A stretch of 64,000 bases of DNA from Clostridiales bacterium (GCA_017513085.1 JAFWDK010000022.1:1-64000), one strand, 5' to 3'. Numbered from the stretch's first letter, positions 54,525 to 63,868 are shown. A program made the numbers and translations. The notes: a model not told the origin generated them from the sequence alone.

Positions 54525-54638
54525 TATAGGTTTATCATAACATGACCCTATTTTGCGGAAATGTTTCTTTCATTCTTTGCCAAAATCACTATAATGAATT
54601 ATAGGCTTTTGAATAGGTAAGAAGGAAGGAAATGAGAG

Positions 54639-55304
54639 ATGTTTACCGGTGGTTATTTAATTCGCAGTCTTTTAGGAGCTTCAAGGGATTATCAAAGGGA
54701 TGTCCGTACGCCTGTAAGTTATGATGTCGGTTTTAGATACGGGGAGAAGAAATATACTCGTGATGATGAGGATTGTGTGATCCGCCCGTCACTTGCTCCG
54801 ATCAAAGATCCTTCGTATATTGAGCTTGTTCGAATTGCCCTTTGCTACTACATTGCCAAGTCTGACGGGGTATCTGAAGATGAACAGGCGATCATCGATG
54901 AGATGTGCAACAAACTTCTCGACGATCCGGACACGAATCCGGATTACCGTGCAGAGCTTCGGATGATACTTGCCGATAAGGGCACGAACTTTGCAAATGT
55001 CAGGAGATATTTGAATCGTGTCCCGAAAGAGGAACTGGAACAGTTCCGGACAGATGTCATGCGTATTGCCGAGGCAACGGATGGTATCTCGGAGAATGAG
55101 CGGAAAGCCATTAACATCTTCCAGAAATATCTCTCCAATATAAAGAACACCGAGGAAGATGATGCGGACGGTGCCGGAACCGCAAAGACGCGCTTAGTGA
55201 CTATGAAGTGCGGAAGCTGCGGAGCAAACCTTGAGTTGTCCGGAGACCGGGATACAGCATACTGTCCGTATTGTGGATCGAATCATCTGATTGAAAAACA
55301 ATAA
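54639..55304 (+). CDS. TerB-like protein with C-terminal zinc ribbon
   Basis: A 221-residue soluble protein. Residues ~60-165 form a helical TerB-like domain (IALCYYIAKSDGVSEDEQAI, then DVMRIAEATDGISENERKAI, the acidic 'D-G-x-x-x-x-E' pair). A zinc ribbon follows: MKCGSCGANLEL with CPYCGS (four Cys). TerB domains in other bacteria are linked to stress and metal or tellurium response. GAAGGAAG lies upstream of the ATG. A TATAAT at 54590-54595 is a likely promoter. It converges on the MacB-like gene. Confidence 0.7.
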   Translation: MFTGGYLIRSLLGASRDYQRDVRTPVSYDVGFRYGEKKYTRDDEDCVIRPSLAPIKDPSYIELVRIALCYYIAKSDGVSEDEQAIIDEMCNKLLDDPDTNPDYRAELRMILADKGTNFANVRRYLNRVPKEELEQFRTDVMRIAEATDGISENERKAINIFQKYLSNIKNTEEDDADGAGTAKTRLVTMKCGSCGANLELSGDRDTAYCPYCGSNHLIEKQ

Positions 55305-55324
55305 CAGAATTTTGGAAATATGGA

Positions 55325-58054
55325 TCATTCGGATCGAAGAGCAGCGACAGGATCTTTCTTCGCTGCTTTTTTCGACGGAATAAATCCTCCGATCAAAGTT
55401 AAGACGACGCTCAAAACGATGAGTATGATTGCGCCGGTGACAGGAAGCTGAGCCTTCACATCCGAAGAATCGACCAGCGATTTGATGATCATGTTTCCGG
55501 GAATCAGAAGGAGCAGGGAGATCCCGATGCCGAACAGTCCTGACAAAAGTCCTATTATAAAAGTTTCCGCATTGAATACCTGTGAGATATTTCTCTTCGA
55601 TGCACCAATGGCCCGGAGGATACCGATCTCTTTTGTCCTTTCAAGGACGGAGATGTAGGTAATAATGCCGATCATGATCGAGGAGACGATCAGTGACACT
55701 GCGACAAAGGCGATCAGGACGTAAGAGATCACATTCACCATGGATGTGACAGAGGACAGAAGAAGTCCGATATAGTCTGTGTAAACGATGTCATCTCCCT
55801 CTGAGGCCGCTTCGTTATACTTTTCGATGCAGTCCGTAATGCCTTCTTTTCCCTCAAAACTATCGGCGTAGATATTGATCGAACTCGGGGTTTGAATATC
55901 CACATAGCCGAATTTTGTCATGTTTTCTTCAAAAGTACCGACCGAGATATAGGTGTTATAGATGGCAAGCAATTGCTGATCGGATTCCTGAGAGGAATTG
56001 GACAGGAATTCATCAAGCATAGCTGCCAGATCATTGTCTGTCATGTTGTTCATCTGTGAATCGTTTTCCGGTACTCCGGACGTGTAGCTTGCCATAAGCT
56101 CGCGCAGCAAGTCAGCCTTCTCGTTTACAGAAAGCCTGGTGAGCCAGTTTTTGGCGTCTTCGATTTTTGCTGCATCATCAGAAGGTGAAAACTTCGCGCC
56201 ATTGATGACGCTGTTATTCGGAGAAGCCATCTGCTCGATGACCAGTTCGCTTTCCTCCGCGTAATGGATCAGGTATTCCGTAAGTCCGCGTGTATAGCCG
56301 ATCGCGTTATCCAGCGGCTCAAAATCCGCATCCTCTTTCAGTCTCACGACACCCGTGATATGGAGAGGAATCGCCTTTTCCAATACCGAAGAGAACTCCT
56401 TATCCTCTTCGTAAATCTCTTTGTAAAGACCACTTTCCTGCTTCGTATAGGAAGCGCTGGCCGGGATAAGATAGAAGGTATGCGCGAGGACGTCATCGTA
56501 ATTCAGTTTCTGCGCTTCGAAGTCGATCGATTCCGAATTGAGGACTTTTTTTACAATTTCCCTGAATTCTTCTCTGGGAAGGAGACCCAGCTCATAGAGC
56601 GCTCTGGCGTTGATCTCGTTATTCGGATCCATGACCAGAATTATCTCGTCATACTTATTCGGCCAGTTACCGTGAATCAACTCATACTGTTCTTTAACAG
56701 TCGGGCTGATAAGTGAGCCATCCGCGCCGGTCATGATCTCGGTCATGTTTTTAATGGAGGGCACTTCCATAAGACCGGAAGCTATGCCTCTGTTTCCTGA
56801 ACGACGACTCTTATCTTCATGCAAGTTGCTTCCGTCAAGATTGATCAGCTCACCTTTCGGATCGTAGGAAAAAACGGAAAACGGAACATAGTAAGAGTAG
56901 CTGATACCGTTTTCTCCGACATATTTGTGGATCTCGCTGGCCGGATCGTCAAGGTATTTCTTAAACTCGGTGAGGTTGTTATGTTTAATATTCAGCGAGA
57001 TGGAAGACGCCATCTCAAATGATGAGTTATCGACATAAAGCCCGTCCAGGCTGTGGTCGAGGTCCTCCCGACGTCCGTCTCCGCCTCTTCTTAATTCCAT
57101 AAGCGAAGAAAGATCCATGGCCTGCGCCTCGATCTGAATCGGATATGACGTCATAGTTTCTTTCTGCTTTTGTTCTATATAGTTGTTCACACCATTGCTC
57201 AGTGACAAGATCAGAGCGATACCGATAATGCCGATGGAACCGGCAAAAGCGGTCAGAAAGGTTCTTGCTTTTTTGGTGCGGAGATTATTGAAACTCAGAG
57301 ACAACGCGGTCAGAAATGACATGGATGCCTTTCCCATCCTCTTATGCTGAGGATCATCCAGTGCCTGCTCATCGACTTCAAAAGCATCCGAATCCGATAC
57401 GATCCTGCCGTCTCTAAGCTTGACGATGCGTGTGGCATAAGTCTCTGCCAATTCAGGGTTGTGCGTAACCATGACGACAAGTCGGTCTTTGGCAACTTCT
57501 TTCAGAAGTTCCATGACCTGCACGCTTGTTTCAGTGTCCAGTGCGCCTGTCGGCTCATCCGCCAGAAGGATGCTCGGGTTATTAACAAGTGCACGTGCAA
57601 TCGCCACACGCTGCATCTGACCACCGGACATCTGGTTGGGGCGCTTATGTAATTGATCGCCCAAGCCGACACGGGTCAGGGCATCCTTGGCTCTCTTTTT
57701 TCTTTCACTGCGTGATACGCCCGAGATCGTCAAAGCGAGCTCGACATTGGAAAGGATCGATTGATGCGGAATGAGGTTGTAGTTTTGAAACACGAACCCG
57801 ATGGTATGATTTCTATAGGAATCCCAGTCTCTGTGTTTATACTTCTTTGTGGATATGCCGTTAATGATCAGATCTCCGCTGTCATAGCGGTCCAGTCCGC
57901 CGATAACATTCAGAAGAGTCGTCTTGCCTGATCCACTGGGTCCTAAAATCGCAACAAACTCGTTGTCGCGAAGATTTAAACTGACCTTGTCCAGTGCTTT
58001 TTGATGGAGATCGCCTGTGATGTATTCTTTTGAAATGTCTTTGATCTGTAGCAT
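55325..58054 (-). CDS. MacB-like ABC exporter, ATPase fused to permease
   Basis: A 909-residue protein. Residues 1-225 are an ABC ATPase with GPSGSGKTT at 37-45, MSGGQMQRVAIARAL and LLADEPTGALD. One transmembrane helix near 260-285 leads to a long extracytoplasmic part (~300-770), then three helices of the FtsX/MacB permease with LERTKEIGILRAIGASKRNI. Such fused proteins act in antimicrobial peptide or lipoprotein export in Gram-positive bacteria. It is divergent from the OhrR-like regulator, with a promoter region of about 200 bp. ATG at 58054 is native to the family. Confidence 0.85.
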   Translation of the reverse strand: MLQIKDISKEYITGDLHQKALDKVSLNLRDNEFVAILGPSGSGKTTLLNVIGGLDRYDSGDLIINGISTKKYKHRDWDSYRNHTIGFVFQNYNLIPHQSILSNVELALTISGVSRSERKKRAKDALTRVGLGDQLHKRPNQMSGGQMQRVAIARALVNNPSILLADEPTGALDTETSVQVMELLKEVAKDRLVVMVTHNPELAETYATRIVKLRDGRIVSDSDAFEVDEQALDDPQHKRMGKASMSFLTALSLSFNNLRTKKARTFLTAFAGSIGIIGIALILSLSNGVNNYIEQKQKETMTSYPIQIEAQAMDLSSLMELRRGGDGRREDLDHSLDGLYVDNSSFEMASSISLNIKHNNLTEFKKYLDDPASEIHKYVGENGISYSYYVPFSVFSYDPKGELINLDGSNLHEDKSRRSGNRGIASGLMEVPSIKNMTEIMTGADGSLISPTVKEQYELIHGNWPNKYDEIILVMDPNNEINARALYELGLLPREEFREIVKKVLNSESIDFEAQKLNYDDVLAHTFYLIPASASYTKQESGLYKEIYEEDKEFSSVLEKAIPLHITGVVRLKEDADFEPLDNAIGYTRGLTEYLIHYAEESELVIEQMASPNNSVINGAKFSPSDDAAKIEDAKNWLTRLSVNEKADLLRELMASYTSGVPENDSQMNNMTDNDLAAMLDEFLSNSSQESDQQLLAIYNTYISVGTFEENMTKFGYVDIQTPSSINIYADSFEGKEGITDCIEKYNEAASEGDDIVYTDYIGLLLSSVTSMVNVISYVLIAFVAVSLIVSSIMIGIITYISVLERTKEIGILRAIGASKRNISQVFNAETFIIGLLSGLFGIGISLLLLIPGNMIIKSLVDSSDVKAQLPVTGAIILIVLSVVLTLIGGFIPSKKAAKKDPVAALRSE

Positions 58055-58214
58055 AATCGTCGTCCTCGGATCCTAATGCGCATGAATTGTGAAAGATACA
58101 AGATGCATAGTACAAGAGTCTTCTTCCGAGCGTCAATACCAGAAAATAAACCTTAACTAAAACTTTATACTCACCCGGCCTGGCGGCGATCTGAGAAAAA
58201 AAGACGGGCGAGGC

Positions 58215-58273
58215 TTGACATATTGATTGCTCTGATGATAGAATGATTTTGCACAAGTAAATTGTGCAAAATC
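58215..58273 (+). promoter_or_regulatory. Promoter and palindromic operator of the OhrR-like regulator
   Basis: TTGACA (58215-58220), 18 bp, TAGAAT (58239-58244) with an upstream TG. Overlapping the expected start point is a perfect palindrome with 12-bp arms, GATTTTGCACAA (58245-58256) and TTGTGCAAAATC (58262-58273), around GTAAA. A dimeric MarR-type repressor bound here would block transcription. Confidence 0.75.
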
Positions 58274-58294
58274 AAAACGAAAGTAGATGCTGAC

Positions 58295-58741
58295 ATGAAG
58301 AAGGATGGATACGAGCTTTTGAAACTGAATAACCAGGTATGTTTTCCGCTTTATGCCTGTTCAAAAGAATTGGTCCGTCAATACGGTCCTTTTCTAAAAG
58401 AACTGGATCTGACCTATACCCAGTACATTACCATGATGGTCTTGTGGGAAAGGGAAGTGACTTCTTCAAGAGAGCTGGCTTCCTGTCTGCATCTTGATTA
58501 CGGGACATTGACCCCGGTCCTGAAACGGTTGGAACAGGCCGGTTATCTGAAAAAAGAGCGGGCTTCCGATGATGAGCGGACACTTACATTGACGCTCACG
58601 AAAGAAGGGAAGAAGCTGAAAGAAAAAGCCGTCAATATTCCGCCGGCCATTGCCAAGCGGATGGGGCTGACTAAAGAAGAGTTTGAGACGCTTTATATGC
58701 TGACATATAAAGCTCTGAAACATATGGAATCTGAAGAATGA
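58295..58741 (+). CDS. OhrR-like MarR-family peroxide-sensing repressor
   Basis: A 148-residue MarR-type protein. NNQVCFPLYACSKELVRQYG near residues 12-31 matches the OhrR redox region with the sensing Cys at 16 and a second at 22. The winged helix carries ELASCLHLDYGTLTPVLKRL. In this family an oxidised Cys releases DNA and turns on hydroperoxide defence. A glutathione peroxidase gene follows 36 bp later, which supports the call. The ATG at 58295 is preferred; an earlier ATG at 58262 lies within the operator. Ribosome site is weak. Confidence 0.8.
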   Translation: MKKDGYELLKLNNQVCFPLYACSKELVRQYGPFLKELDLTYTQYITMMVLWEREVTSSRELASCLHLDYGTLTPVLKRLEQAGYLKKERASDDERTLTLTLTKEGKKLKEKAVNIPPAIAKRMGLTKEEFETLYMLTYKALKHMESEE

Positions 58742-58777
58742 GATGCAAAGAGAGCACCTGGTAAGGAGGAAATGACC

Positions 58778-59323
58778 ATGGCAACAGTTTATGATTTTAC
58801 AGTGAAGGACATGAAGGGAAATGATGTGAGTCTGAGCGAATATAAAGGGAAAGTACTTCTCATCGTGAATACGGCAACCGGCTGTGGTTTTACTCCGCAT
58901 TATGATCCGCTTGAGGCGATGTATAAGGACCTTAAAGATAAGGGATTGGAGATCCTCGATTTTCCTTGCAACCAGTTTGCAAATCAGGCGCCGGGTAACG
59001 AGGAGGAGATCCATAATTTCTGCACCATGAAGTTTGGAACCGAATTCCCGCAGTTCGCAAAGATCGACGTGAACGGGGAGAATGCAGATCCGCTCTTTGC
59101 TTTCCTCGCTACGGAAAAACCATTTACCGGATTCGGAAAAGGCTTGAAGAACGCTGCGCTGAAGAAGTTTTCCGACATGAACAATAAGGCTTTCGGTGAC
59201 AAAGCATACATCAAGTGGAACTTTACTAAATTCCTGGTAGACCGCGAAGGAAATGTGATTGCCCGCTTTGAACCTACCGAAGAAATGGACAAAGTCCGAA
59301 AAGAAGTGGAAGCAAGCCTCTGA
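58778..59323 (+). CDS. Glutathione peroxidase-family peroxidase
   Basis: A 181-residue enzyme with the peroxidatic Cys at 36 (NTATGCGFTPHY), the Gln-bearing FPCNQFANQAPG motif and the Trp in KWNFTKFLVD. It reduces peroxides, in most bacteria using thioredoxin. AGGAGG at 58764-58769 is 8 bp before ATG 58778 and only 2 bp before an alternative ATG at 58772. Second gene of the OhrR-like operon. Confidence 0.85.
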   Translation: MATVYDFTVKDMKGNDVSLSEYKGKVLLIVNTATGCGFTPHYDPLEAMYKDLKDKGLEILDFPCNQFANQAPGNEEEIHNFCTMKFGTEFPQFAKIDVNGENADPLFAFLATEKPFTGFGKGLKNAALKKFSDMNNKAFGDKAYIKWNFTKFLVDREGNVIARFEPTEEMDKVRKEVEASL

Positions 59324-59368
59324 ACAGGAGCTTACTTTATACAACCCTCACAAACAACCTATGGATCG

Positions 59369-59413
59369 CCGGATCGAGTCAACACTTGATCCGGTGATTC
59401 ATTTTGTTTTCCG
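59369..59413 (+). terminator. Terminator of the peroxidase operon
   Basis: CCGGATCGAGT pairs with ACTTGATCCGG (one mismatch) on a CAAC loop; a T-rich tract (ATTCATTTTGTTTT) follows. Confidence 0.7.
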
Positions 59414-59421
59414 GCTGTCTC

Positions 59422-59466
59422 CGAGGAAAAAGAAATCCTGCCGATGCAAAATGCCCGACAGGATTT
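59422..59466 (-). terminator. Terminator of the coiled-coil gene
   Basis: On the minus strand AAATCCTG...CAGGATTT is followed by CTTTTTCCTC. The stem has one C·A mismatch. Confidence 0.6.
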
Positions 59467-59497
59467 CCGGAAAGCTCAATATTGAGTTGTTATCTTG

Positions 59498-60712
59498 TTA
59501 TACGGCTTCGGACTCGGAAGATTCCTCTTCAGGTTCCGTAGCAGAAGCGGCAACGAGTTTTTCTTTCTCTTTGGCAAGTTCCTCAGCCTTACGGGCTTCT
59601 TCCGCAGCCATCTCCGCAGCAGCCTTAGCTTCTTCTTCTGCCTTACGGGCAGCAGCGAGAGCTTCCTCAGCACGTCTCTTAGCCGCCTCAGCCTTTTCCT
59701 TCGCCTTGGCAGCTGCAAGTTTAGCGGTTTCCTCCGCTTTCTCGGCAGCAATACGGGTATCTTCCTCGTTCTTCTTCTTGTTCGCACTCTCGTAGATCTC
59801 TTCGGCGCGACGGGTCATCATCTTGGCCTCTTCCGCCTTCTTCTCGGTGCTACGGACAAGTTCCTCGGCCATTACAGCTGCGGCCTTTGCTTCTTCTTCA
59901 GCTTTCTCGGCTACCTTGCGGGCATCCTCGCGAGCTCTCTTGGCATTAAACTTCGCATCCTGCTCGGTCTTCTTCAACTGAGCGATACGAACAGCTTCGG
60001 CAGCCTTCTTAGCCGCGGCTTTAGCAGCAGCTTCTGCTTCGCTAGCCTCTTTCTGCGCATCCTTGGCTTCTTCCATCGCAGCATTGTAATCCTGCTCAGC
60101 CTTACTCATCGCTTCGGTGGCTTCCGCTTCTGCCTTTACAGCAGCCTCACGAGCCTCTTGAGCCTTTGCAACGTTCTTCTTCGCTTCTTCAGACTTGGAT
60201 ACGGCATCAACTGCTTCTTTAACCGCTTTCTCTTCGCGAGTCTTCGCCTGTACGAACTCTGCCTGAGCTCTCTCAGCTGCGATCGTAGCCGGAGACTTAT
60301 TCTTGTTGCTGACAAATGCGGATCTTCTGTTGAGCTGATCGGAATTCTCTACCTCGGTATTCTTTGCCGAAGTAGACCATACCGGTTTGGCAACGGGTTC
60401 CGAAGAACGCTCCGCTGTTGTATCTGCAACCGGTTTTGCCGGCTTAAATGCCGGAGTGGTTGCAGGTGCGGGAGTACTGCCCGCGAAAGGAGTAGGCTTA
60501 CGTACATCTGCACGAGCCTTACGAGCTTCTTCCATTGCTTTACGCGTTTCGATCTGTGCTTTCGCAGCAAGAGCACGCTCTTTTGCGGGATTGACCGGTG
60601 TCTTTGAAGCTGCATCCCCCGCAACATTACCGGAATTCGCTCCGGACATCTCGACTGCCGGATTGAATTTCCCATCAGACCTGCCCTTTAAAACATCTAA
60701 AAAACCTGCCAT
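59498..60712 (-). CDS. Long Ala/Glu/Lys-rich coiled-coil protein
   Basis: A 404-residue protein with no signal or membrane segment. Residues 1-~130 are low-complexity and Pro/Ala-rich after a short start MAGFLDVLKGRSDG; residues ~140-390 are an almost unbroken alpha-helical coiled coil dominated by Ala, Glu, Lys and Arg in heptad-like repeats (AEKAEEEAKAAA, AAARKAEEEAKAAAEMA). Codon use is biased as in TolA-like proteins. AGGGTGA precedes ATG 60712. A cytoskeletal, chromatin-like or cell-pole role is possible. No known family by sequence alone. Long frames on the opposite strand are shadows of this repeat. Confidence 0.6.
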   Translation of the reverse strand: MAGFLDVLKGRSDGKFNPAVEMSGANSGNVAGDAASKTPVNPAKERALAAKAQIETRKAMEEARKARADVRKPTPFAGSTPAPATTPAFKPAKPVADTTAERSSEPVAKPVWSTSAKNTEVENSDQLNRRSAFVSNKNKSPATIAAERAQAEFVQAKTREEKAVKEAVDAVSKSEEAKKNVAKAQEAREAAVKAEAEATEAMSKAEQDYNAAMEEAKDAQKEASEAEAAAKAAAKKAAEAVRIAQLKKTEQDAKFNAKRAREDARKVAEKAEEEAKAAAVMAEELVRSTEKKAEEAKMMTRRAEEIYESANKKKNEEDTRIAAEKAEETAKLAAAKAKEKAEAAKRRAEEALAAARKAEEEAKAAAEMAAEEARKAEELAKEKEKLVAASATEPEEESSESEAV

Positions 60713-60976
60713 GACTATCACCCTGCTATTACCCTAGAATATTAACCATTTACACCCTACATTATACTATGTTACAGAAGTATTTCAAGGTGGAGGGGAG
60801 GGAAGATGTGGACAAATGTAAAAAAATCTCGAAACAAAAGATACAGTGGTATTATTGCCGGTTTCCGATCCAAGAGAACGAAATATATCAAGGAATAAGT
60901 GCGATTTTTGAGAAGGAAACGACCTTTGGATATGTTATCATCAAGGTATTCCGATTATGAGAAGGAGTGAAAAAGC

Positions 60977-61807
60977 ATGATCTTAGGCGGTACAGTGACA
61001 GGGAACTTTTCCGGTCCCGAAGAGTGGGAAGCGCTTCTGCAACGGTCCGGATTTAAAGCCATTACGGCTCCTTTTACATGTGAGGATGACGAAGCGACGA
61101 TCGATACATACATGAGGATCATTGAGAGAAATAAGGTCAAGATCAGTGAGATCGGCGTGTGGCGGAATATTCTGGGCGGAGACGAGAAGAATATGGCATA
61201 TGCTGTCGGACAGCTGAAACTTGCTGACAAACTGGGGATCGAGTGTTGCGTGAATATTGCCGGCACGAAGAGTACCCTTGCCTGGGATGCTGCGGATCCC
61301 GGGAATTATACCGAAGAAAACTATCGCGACATAGTCCGGAGTATCCGCCGGGTGATCGACCAGGCATCCCCGAAGAGTGCTTTTTACACGATCGAACCGA
61401 TGCCGTGGATGATACCGGACGGCCCGGACAGTTATCTCAAGCTTATCGAGGACGTGGACCGGGAGCATTTTGCCGCACATATGGATTTTGTAAACATGAT
61501 CTCGTCGCCACGGAGGTTCCTCTGCGCGGAAGAATTTATACAGGAGTGCTTCTCCAAGCTTTCACCTTTTATCAAAAGCACCCACATCAAAGACAGCAGA
61601 ATGGATCTTTCGGGATATACGACTCATATTGATGAATGCCCGCCAGGCAAGGGAACCCTCAATTATCCGGCGATCCTTCGCATCATTGACCGGTATCTTC
61701 CGGAAGATGGCGCGATCCTTTTGGAGCATATGCATAGTTTTGAAGAATACGATCAGGCATTCTGTTTCGTGAAAGAAGCGGCAAAGCAAGCACAAGTGGA
61801 GGTATAA
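60977..61807 (+). CDS. Sugar phosphate isomerase/epimerase-like TIM-barrel protein
   Basis: A 276-residue protein of the AP-endonuclease-2 / xylose-isomerase-like barrel class. Metal ligands are suggested by TIEPMPW (Glu), HMDFVN (His, Asp), THIKD (His) and LLEHMHSFEEY (Glu, His). The substrate is not known. GAAGGAG 11 bp upstream is the ribosome site. It ends 4 bp before the next gene, which encodes an FMN-dependent enzyme; the two form an operon probably acting on a sugar acid or related metabolite. Confidence 0.75.
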   Translation: MILGGTVTGNFSGPEEWEALLQRSGFKAITAPFTCEDDEATIDTYMRIIERNKVKISEIGVWRNILGGDEKNMAYAVGQLKLADKLGIECCVNIAGTKSTLAWDAADPGNYTEENYRDIVRSIRRVIDQASPKSAFYTIEPMPWMIPDGPDSYLKLIEDVDREHFAAHMDFVNMISSPRRFLCAEEFIQECFSKLSPFIKSTHIKDSRMDLSGYTTHIDECPPGKGTLNYPAILRIIDRYLPEDGAILLEHMHSFEEYDQAFCFVKEAAKQAQVEV

Positions 61808-61811
61808 GAAC

Positions 61812-62672
61812 ATGAATGAGGATTCGATCAAGATCGCAAGAGAATACATGGATCAATTGTTGGTGGAAAGCCGGATCATCGGTGCCACCCGTCCGTCGAC
61901 CAAAGTGGAGTTCTGCGGATTCGAGTTTGATACGCCGATCATGACGGCCGCGCTGAGCCATATAGATCTGGTGGGCATGGCGCAGGGAGCCGCTATGCTG
62001 CATGCTCCGGTCAGCATCGGCATGGGTGACAACGAGGAAATGAAGAAAGTCCTGGCAACAGATGCACACGTCATGAAGATCATAAAGCCTTATAAAGATA
62101 AGGATGAGATCCTGTCCCGTCTGGACTGCGCACGGGAGAACGGCGCTATGGCCGTGGGCATGGATGTCGAGCATTCCGTTAATGTGGAAGATGCCGAGGA
62201 CTCGATCGTGGTGGGCAAGGAGATGAAACTTCCGACGCTGGAAGAACTTCGAGAGTATGTGGAATATGCGAAACTGCCGTTTTTCATCAAGGGCGCGCTG
62301 AGCGTGCATGATGCGCAAAGCGCACTGGATCTGGGATGTAAGGGCATCATACTGAGCCACCATAACGGATTGATGCGGTGTGCGGTGCCGCCTGTTATGC
62401 TTCTTCCGGAGATCCGCGATGCCGTGGGCGATTCATTGATCTTGATCGTGGATGGCGGGATCGAGAGTGGTTTTGATGCGTTCAAAGCACTGGCTCTGGG
62501 CGCAGATCTGGTAACTGTGGGAAAGTGCCTCATGGATCCGCTGAAAAATGAGGGCGCGCAAGGTGTCTTCGGCGTTCTGAAGAAAATGACCGGCGAACTT
62601 TCTGCCATGATGCTCCGCACGGCATCCAAAGATGTCAAGAGCATCGACCCGAGTGTGATCTGGAGAATGTAA
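61812..62672 (+). CDS. FMN-dependent alpha-hydroxy-acid oxidase-type protein
   Basis: A 286-residue barrel protein, shorter than the usual ~350 of this family. FMN-binding and catalytic phrases remain: KGALSVHDAQSALDLG, LSHHNGL (catalytic His), and ILIVDGGIESGFDAFKALALG. An early GATRPSTKVEFCGFEFDTPI matches the family lead-in. It should oxidise a 2-hydroxy acid, or act with a related substrate of its neighbour. It starts 4 bp after the epimerase stop. Confidence 0.75.
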   Translation: MNEDSIKIAREYMDQLLVESRIIGATRPSTKVEFCGFEFDTPIMTAALSHIDLVGMAQGAAMLHAPVSIGMGDNEEMKKVLATDAHVMKIIKPYKDKDEILSRLDCARENGAMAVGMDVEHSVNVEDAEDSIVVGKEMKLPTLEELREYVEYAKLPFFIKGALSVHDAQSALDLGCKGIILSHHNGLMRCAVPPVMLLPEIRDAVGDSLILIVDGGIESGFDAFKALALGADLVTVGKCLMDPLKNEGAQGVFGVLKKMTGELSAMMLRTASKDVKSIDPSVIWRM

Positions 62673-62755
62673 AACTTCGCATAGACACGAACGAAACTTT
62701 TCACATATAATAAAAGAAGTTTTGTCAGCATGAAAATGCGGAAAGGGTGTGTGAT

Positions 62756-63868
62756 ATGAAGATCGGATGTGTAAAAGAGATCAAGAACAATGAGTTTCGA
62801 GTTGGTTTGACACCGGATAACGTAAAAGCATACGTTTCTGCCGGCCACCACGTTTATGTGGAAAAGGGCGCAGGCGTTGGTTCCGGTTTTACGGACAATG
62901 AGTACGTAGACGCAGGCGCGTCTTTGATCGACAATGCCGCAGATGTTTGGAATCTTGTGGACATGATGATCAAGGTCAAAGAGCCGCTTCCGGAAGAATA
63001 TCCGTTGTTCCGTGAGGGTTTGATCCTTTATACATATCTGCATCTTGCTGCGGATAAGGAGCAGGCGGAGGCTCTTCTGGCCGGAAAGGTCAAGGCGGTT
63101 GCCTACGAGACGATCCAGGAAAAAGACCGTTCTCTTCCGTGTCTGGCGCCGATGTCCCAGATTGCCGGACGTCTCTCCATTCAGGAAGGCGCGAAATATC
63201 TTGAGAAGAAATTCGGCGGCGAAGGTATCCTTCTTGCCGGTGTTCCGGGAACCCCGAAGGCGAACGTGGTTATCCTCGGAGGCGGTACAGTAGGTATGAA
63301 TGCCTGCAAGATCGCTGTGGGTATGGGTGCTAACGTTACGATCCTTGATGTCAACCTGAAGCGTCTGGAAGAACTGGACAACATGTTCGGTGCTCATATC
63401 CAGACTCTCGTAAGTAACGATTCCAATGTGGAACGCGTCGTGAAGGACGCTGATCTGGTCATCGGTTCCGTACTGATCCCGGGTGGTTCCACACCGAAGC
63501 TCTTTAAGAAGAAATATCTGCCGGAAATGAAAGATGGCGCTGTATTTGTAGACGTAGCGATCGACCAGGGCGGTTGCGGTGAATCTTCTCACGTCACGAC
63601 ACATGATGATCCGGTCTTTATCGAAGATGGTGTCGTACACTACTGCGTAGGCAATATGCCCGGTGCCGTTCCGAGAACGAGCACGATCGCGCTGACCAAT
63701 GCTACATTGCGTTATGGCATGCAGATCGCGTCTTTGGGACTTGAAGAAGCATGTAAGCAGAGCGAAGTAATTGCTTCCGGCGTAAACTGCTACGATGGAA
63801 AGGTCACCAATAAGAATGTTGCGAAGGCACTCGGCATGGAGTGCGCGGATCTGGCACAGTTGATCTAA
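62756..63868 (+). CDS. ald: Alanine dehydrogenase
   Basis: A 370-residue enzyme converting L-alanine, water and NAD+ to pyruvate, ammonia and NADH, linking amino-acid and carbon metabolism. The N terminus KEIKNNEFRVGLTPDNV holds substrate residues, and VIKEPLP-like IKVKEPLPEEY follows; the NAD motif is ILGGGTVGMNA near 175-185, with a final-domain DVAIDQGG and PGAVPRTST. GAAAGGGTG precedes ATG 62756; an ATG 9 bp earlier is less likely. A terminator lies 36 bp after the stop. Confidence 0.9.
   Translation: MKIGCVKEIKNNEFRVGLTPDNVKAYVSAGHHVYVEKGAGVGSGFTDNEYVDAGASLIDNAADVWNLVDMMIKVKEPLPEEYPLFREGLILYTYLHLAADKEQAEALLAGKVKAVAYETIQEKDRSLPCLAPMSQIAGRLSIQEGAKYLEKKFGGEGILLAGVPGTPKANVVILGGGTVGMNACKIAVGMGANVTILDVNLKRLEELDNMFGAHIQTLVSNDSNVERVVKDADLVIGSVLIPGGSTPKLFKKKYLPEMKDGAVFVDVAIDQGGCGESSHVTTHDDPVFIEDGVVHYCVGNMPGAVPRTSTIALTNATLRYGMQIASLGLEEACKQSEVIASGVNCYDGKVTNKNVAKALGMECADLAQLI

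Noticed and set aside
59495..60607. A long open frame (370 codons) on the plus strand inside the coiled-coil gene, rich in Leu, Phe, Ser and Cys
   Set aside because: It is the antisense shadow of the Ala/Glu/Lys repeat; no ribosome site, and the composition follows directly from the other strand.
62090..63640. A 516-codon open frame on the minus strand across the FMN oxidase and alanine dehydrogenase genes
   Set aside because: It runs antisense through two well-recognised genes, has no ribosome site and shows no domain.
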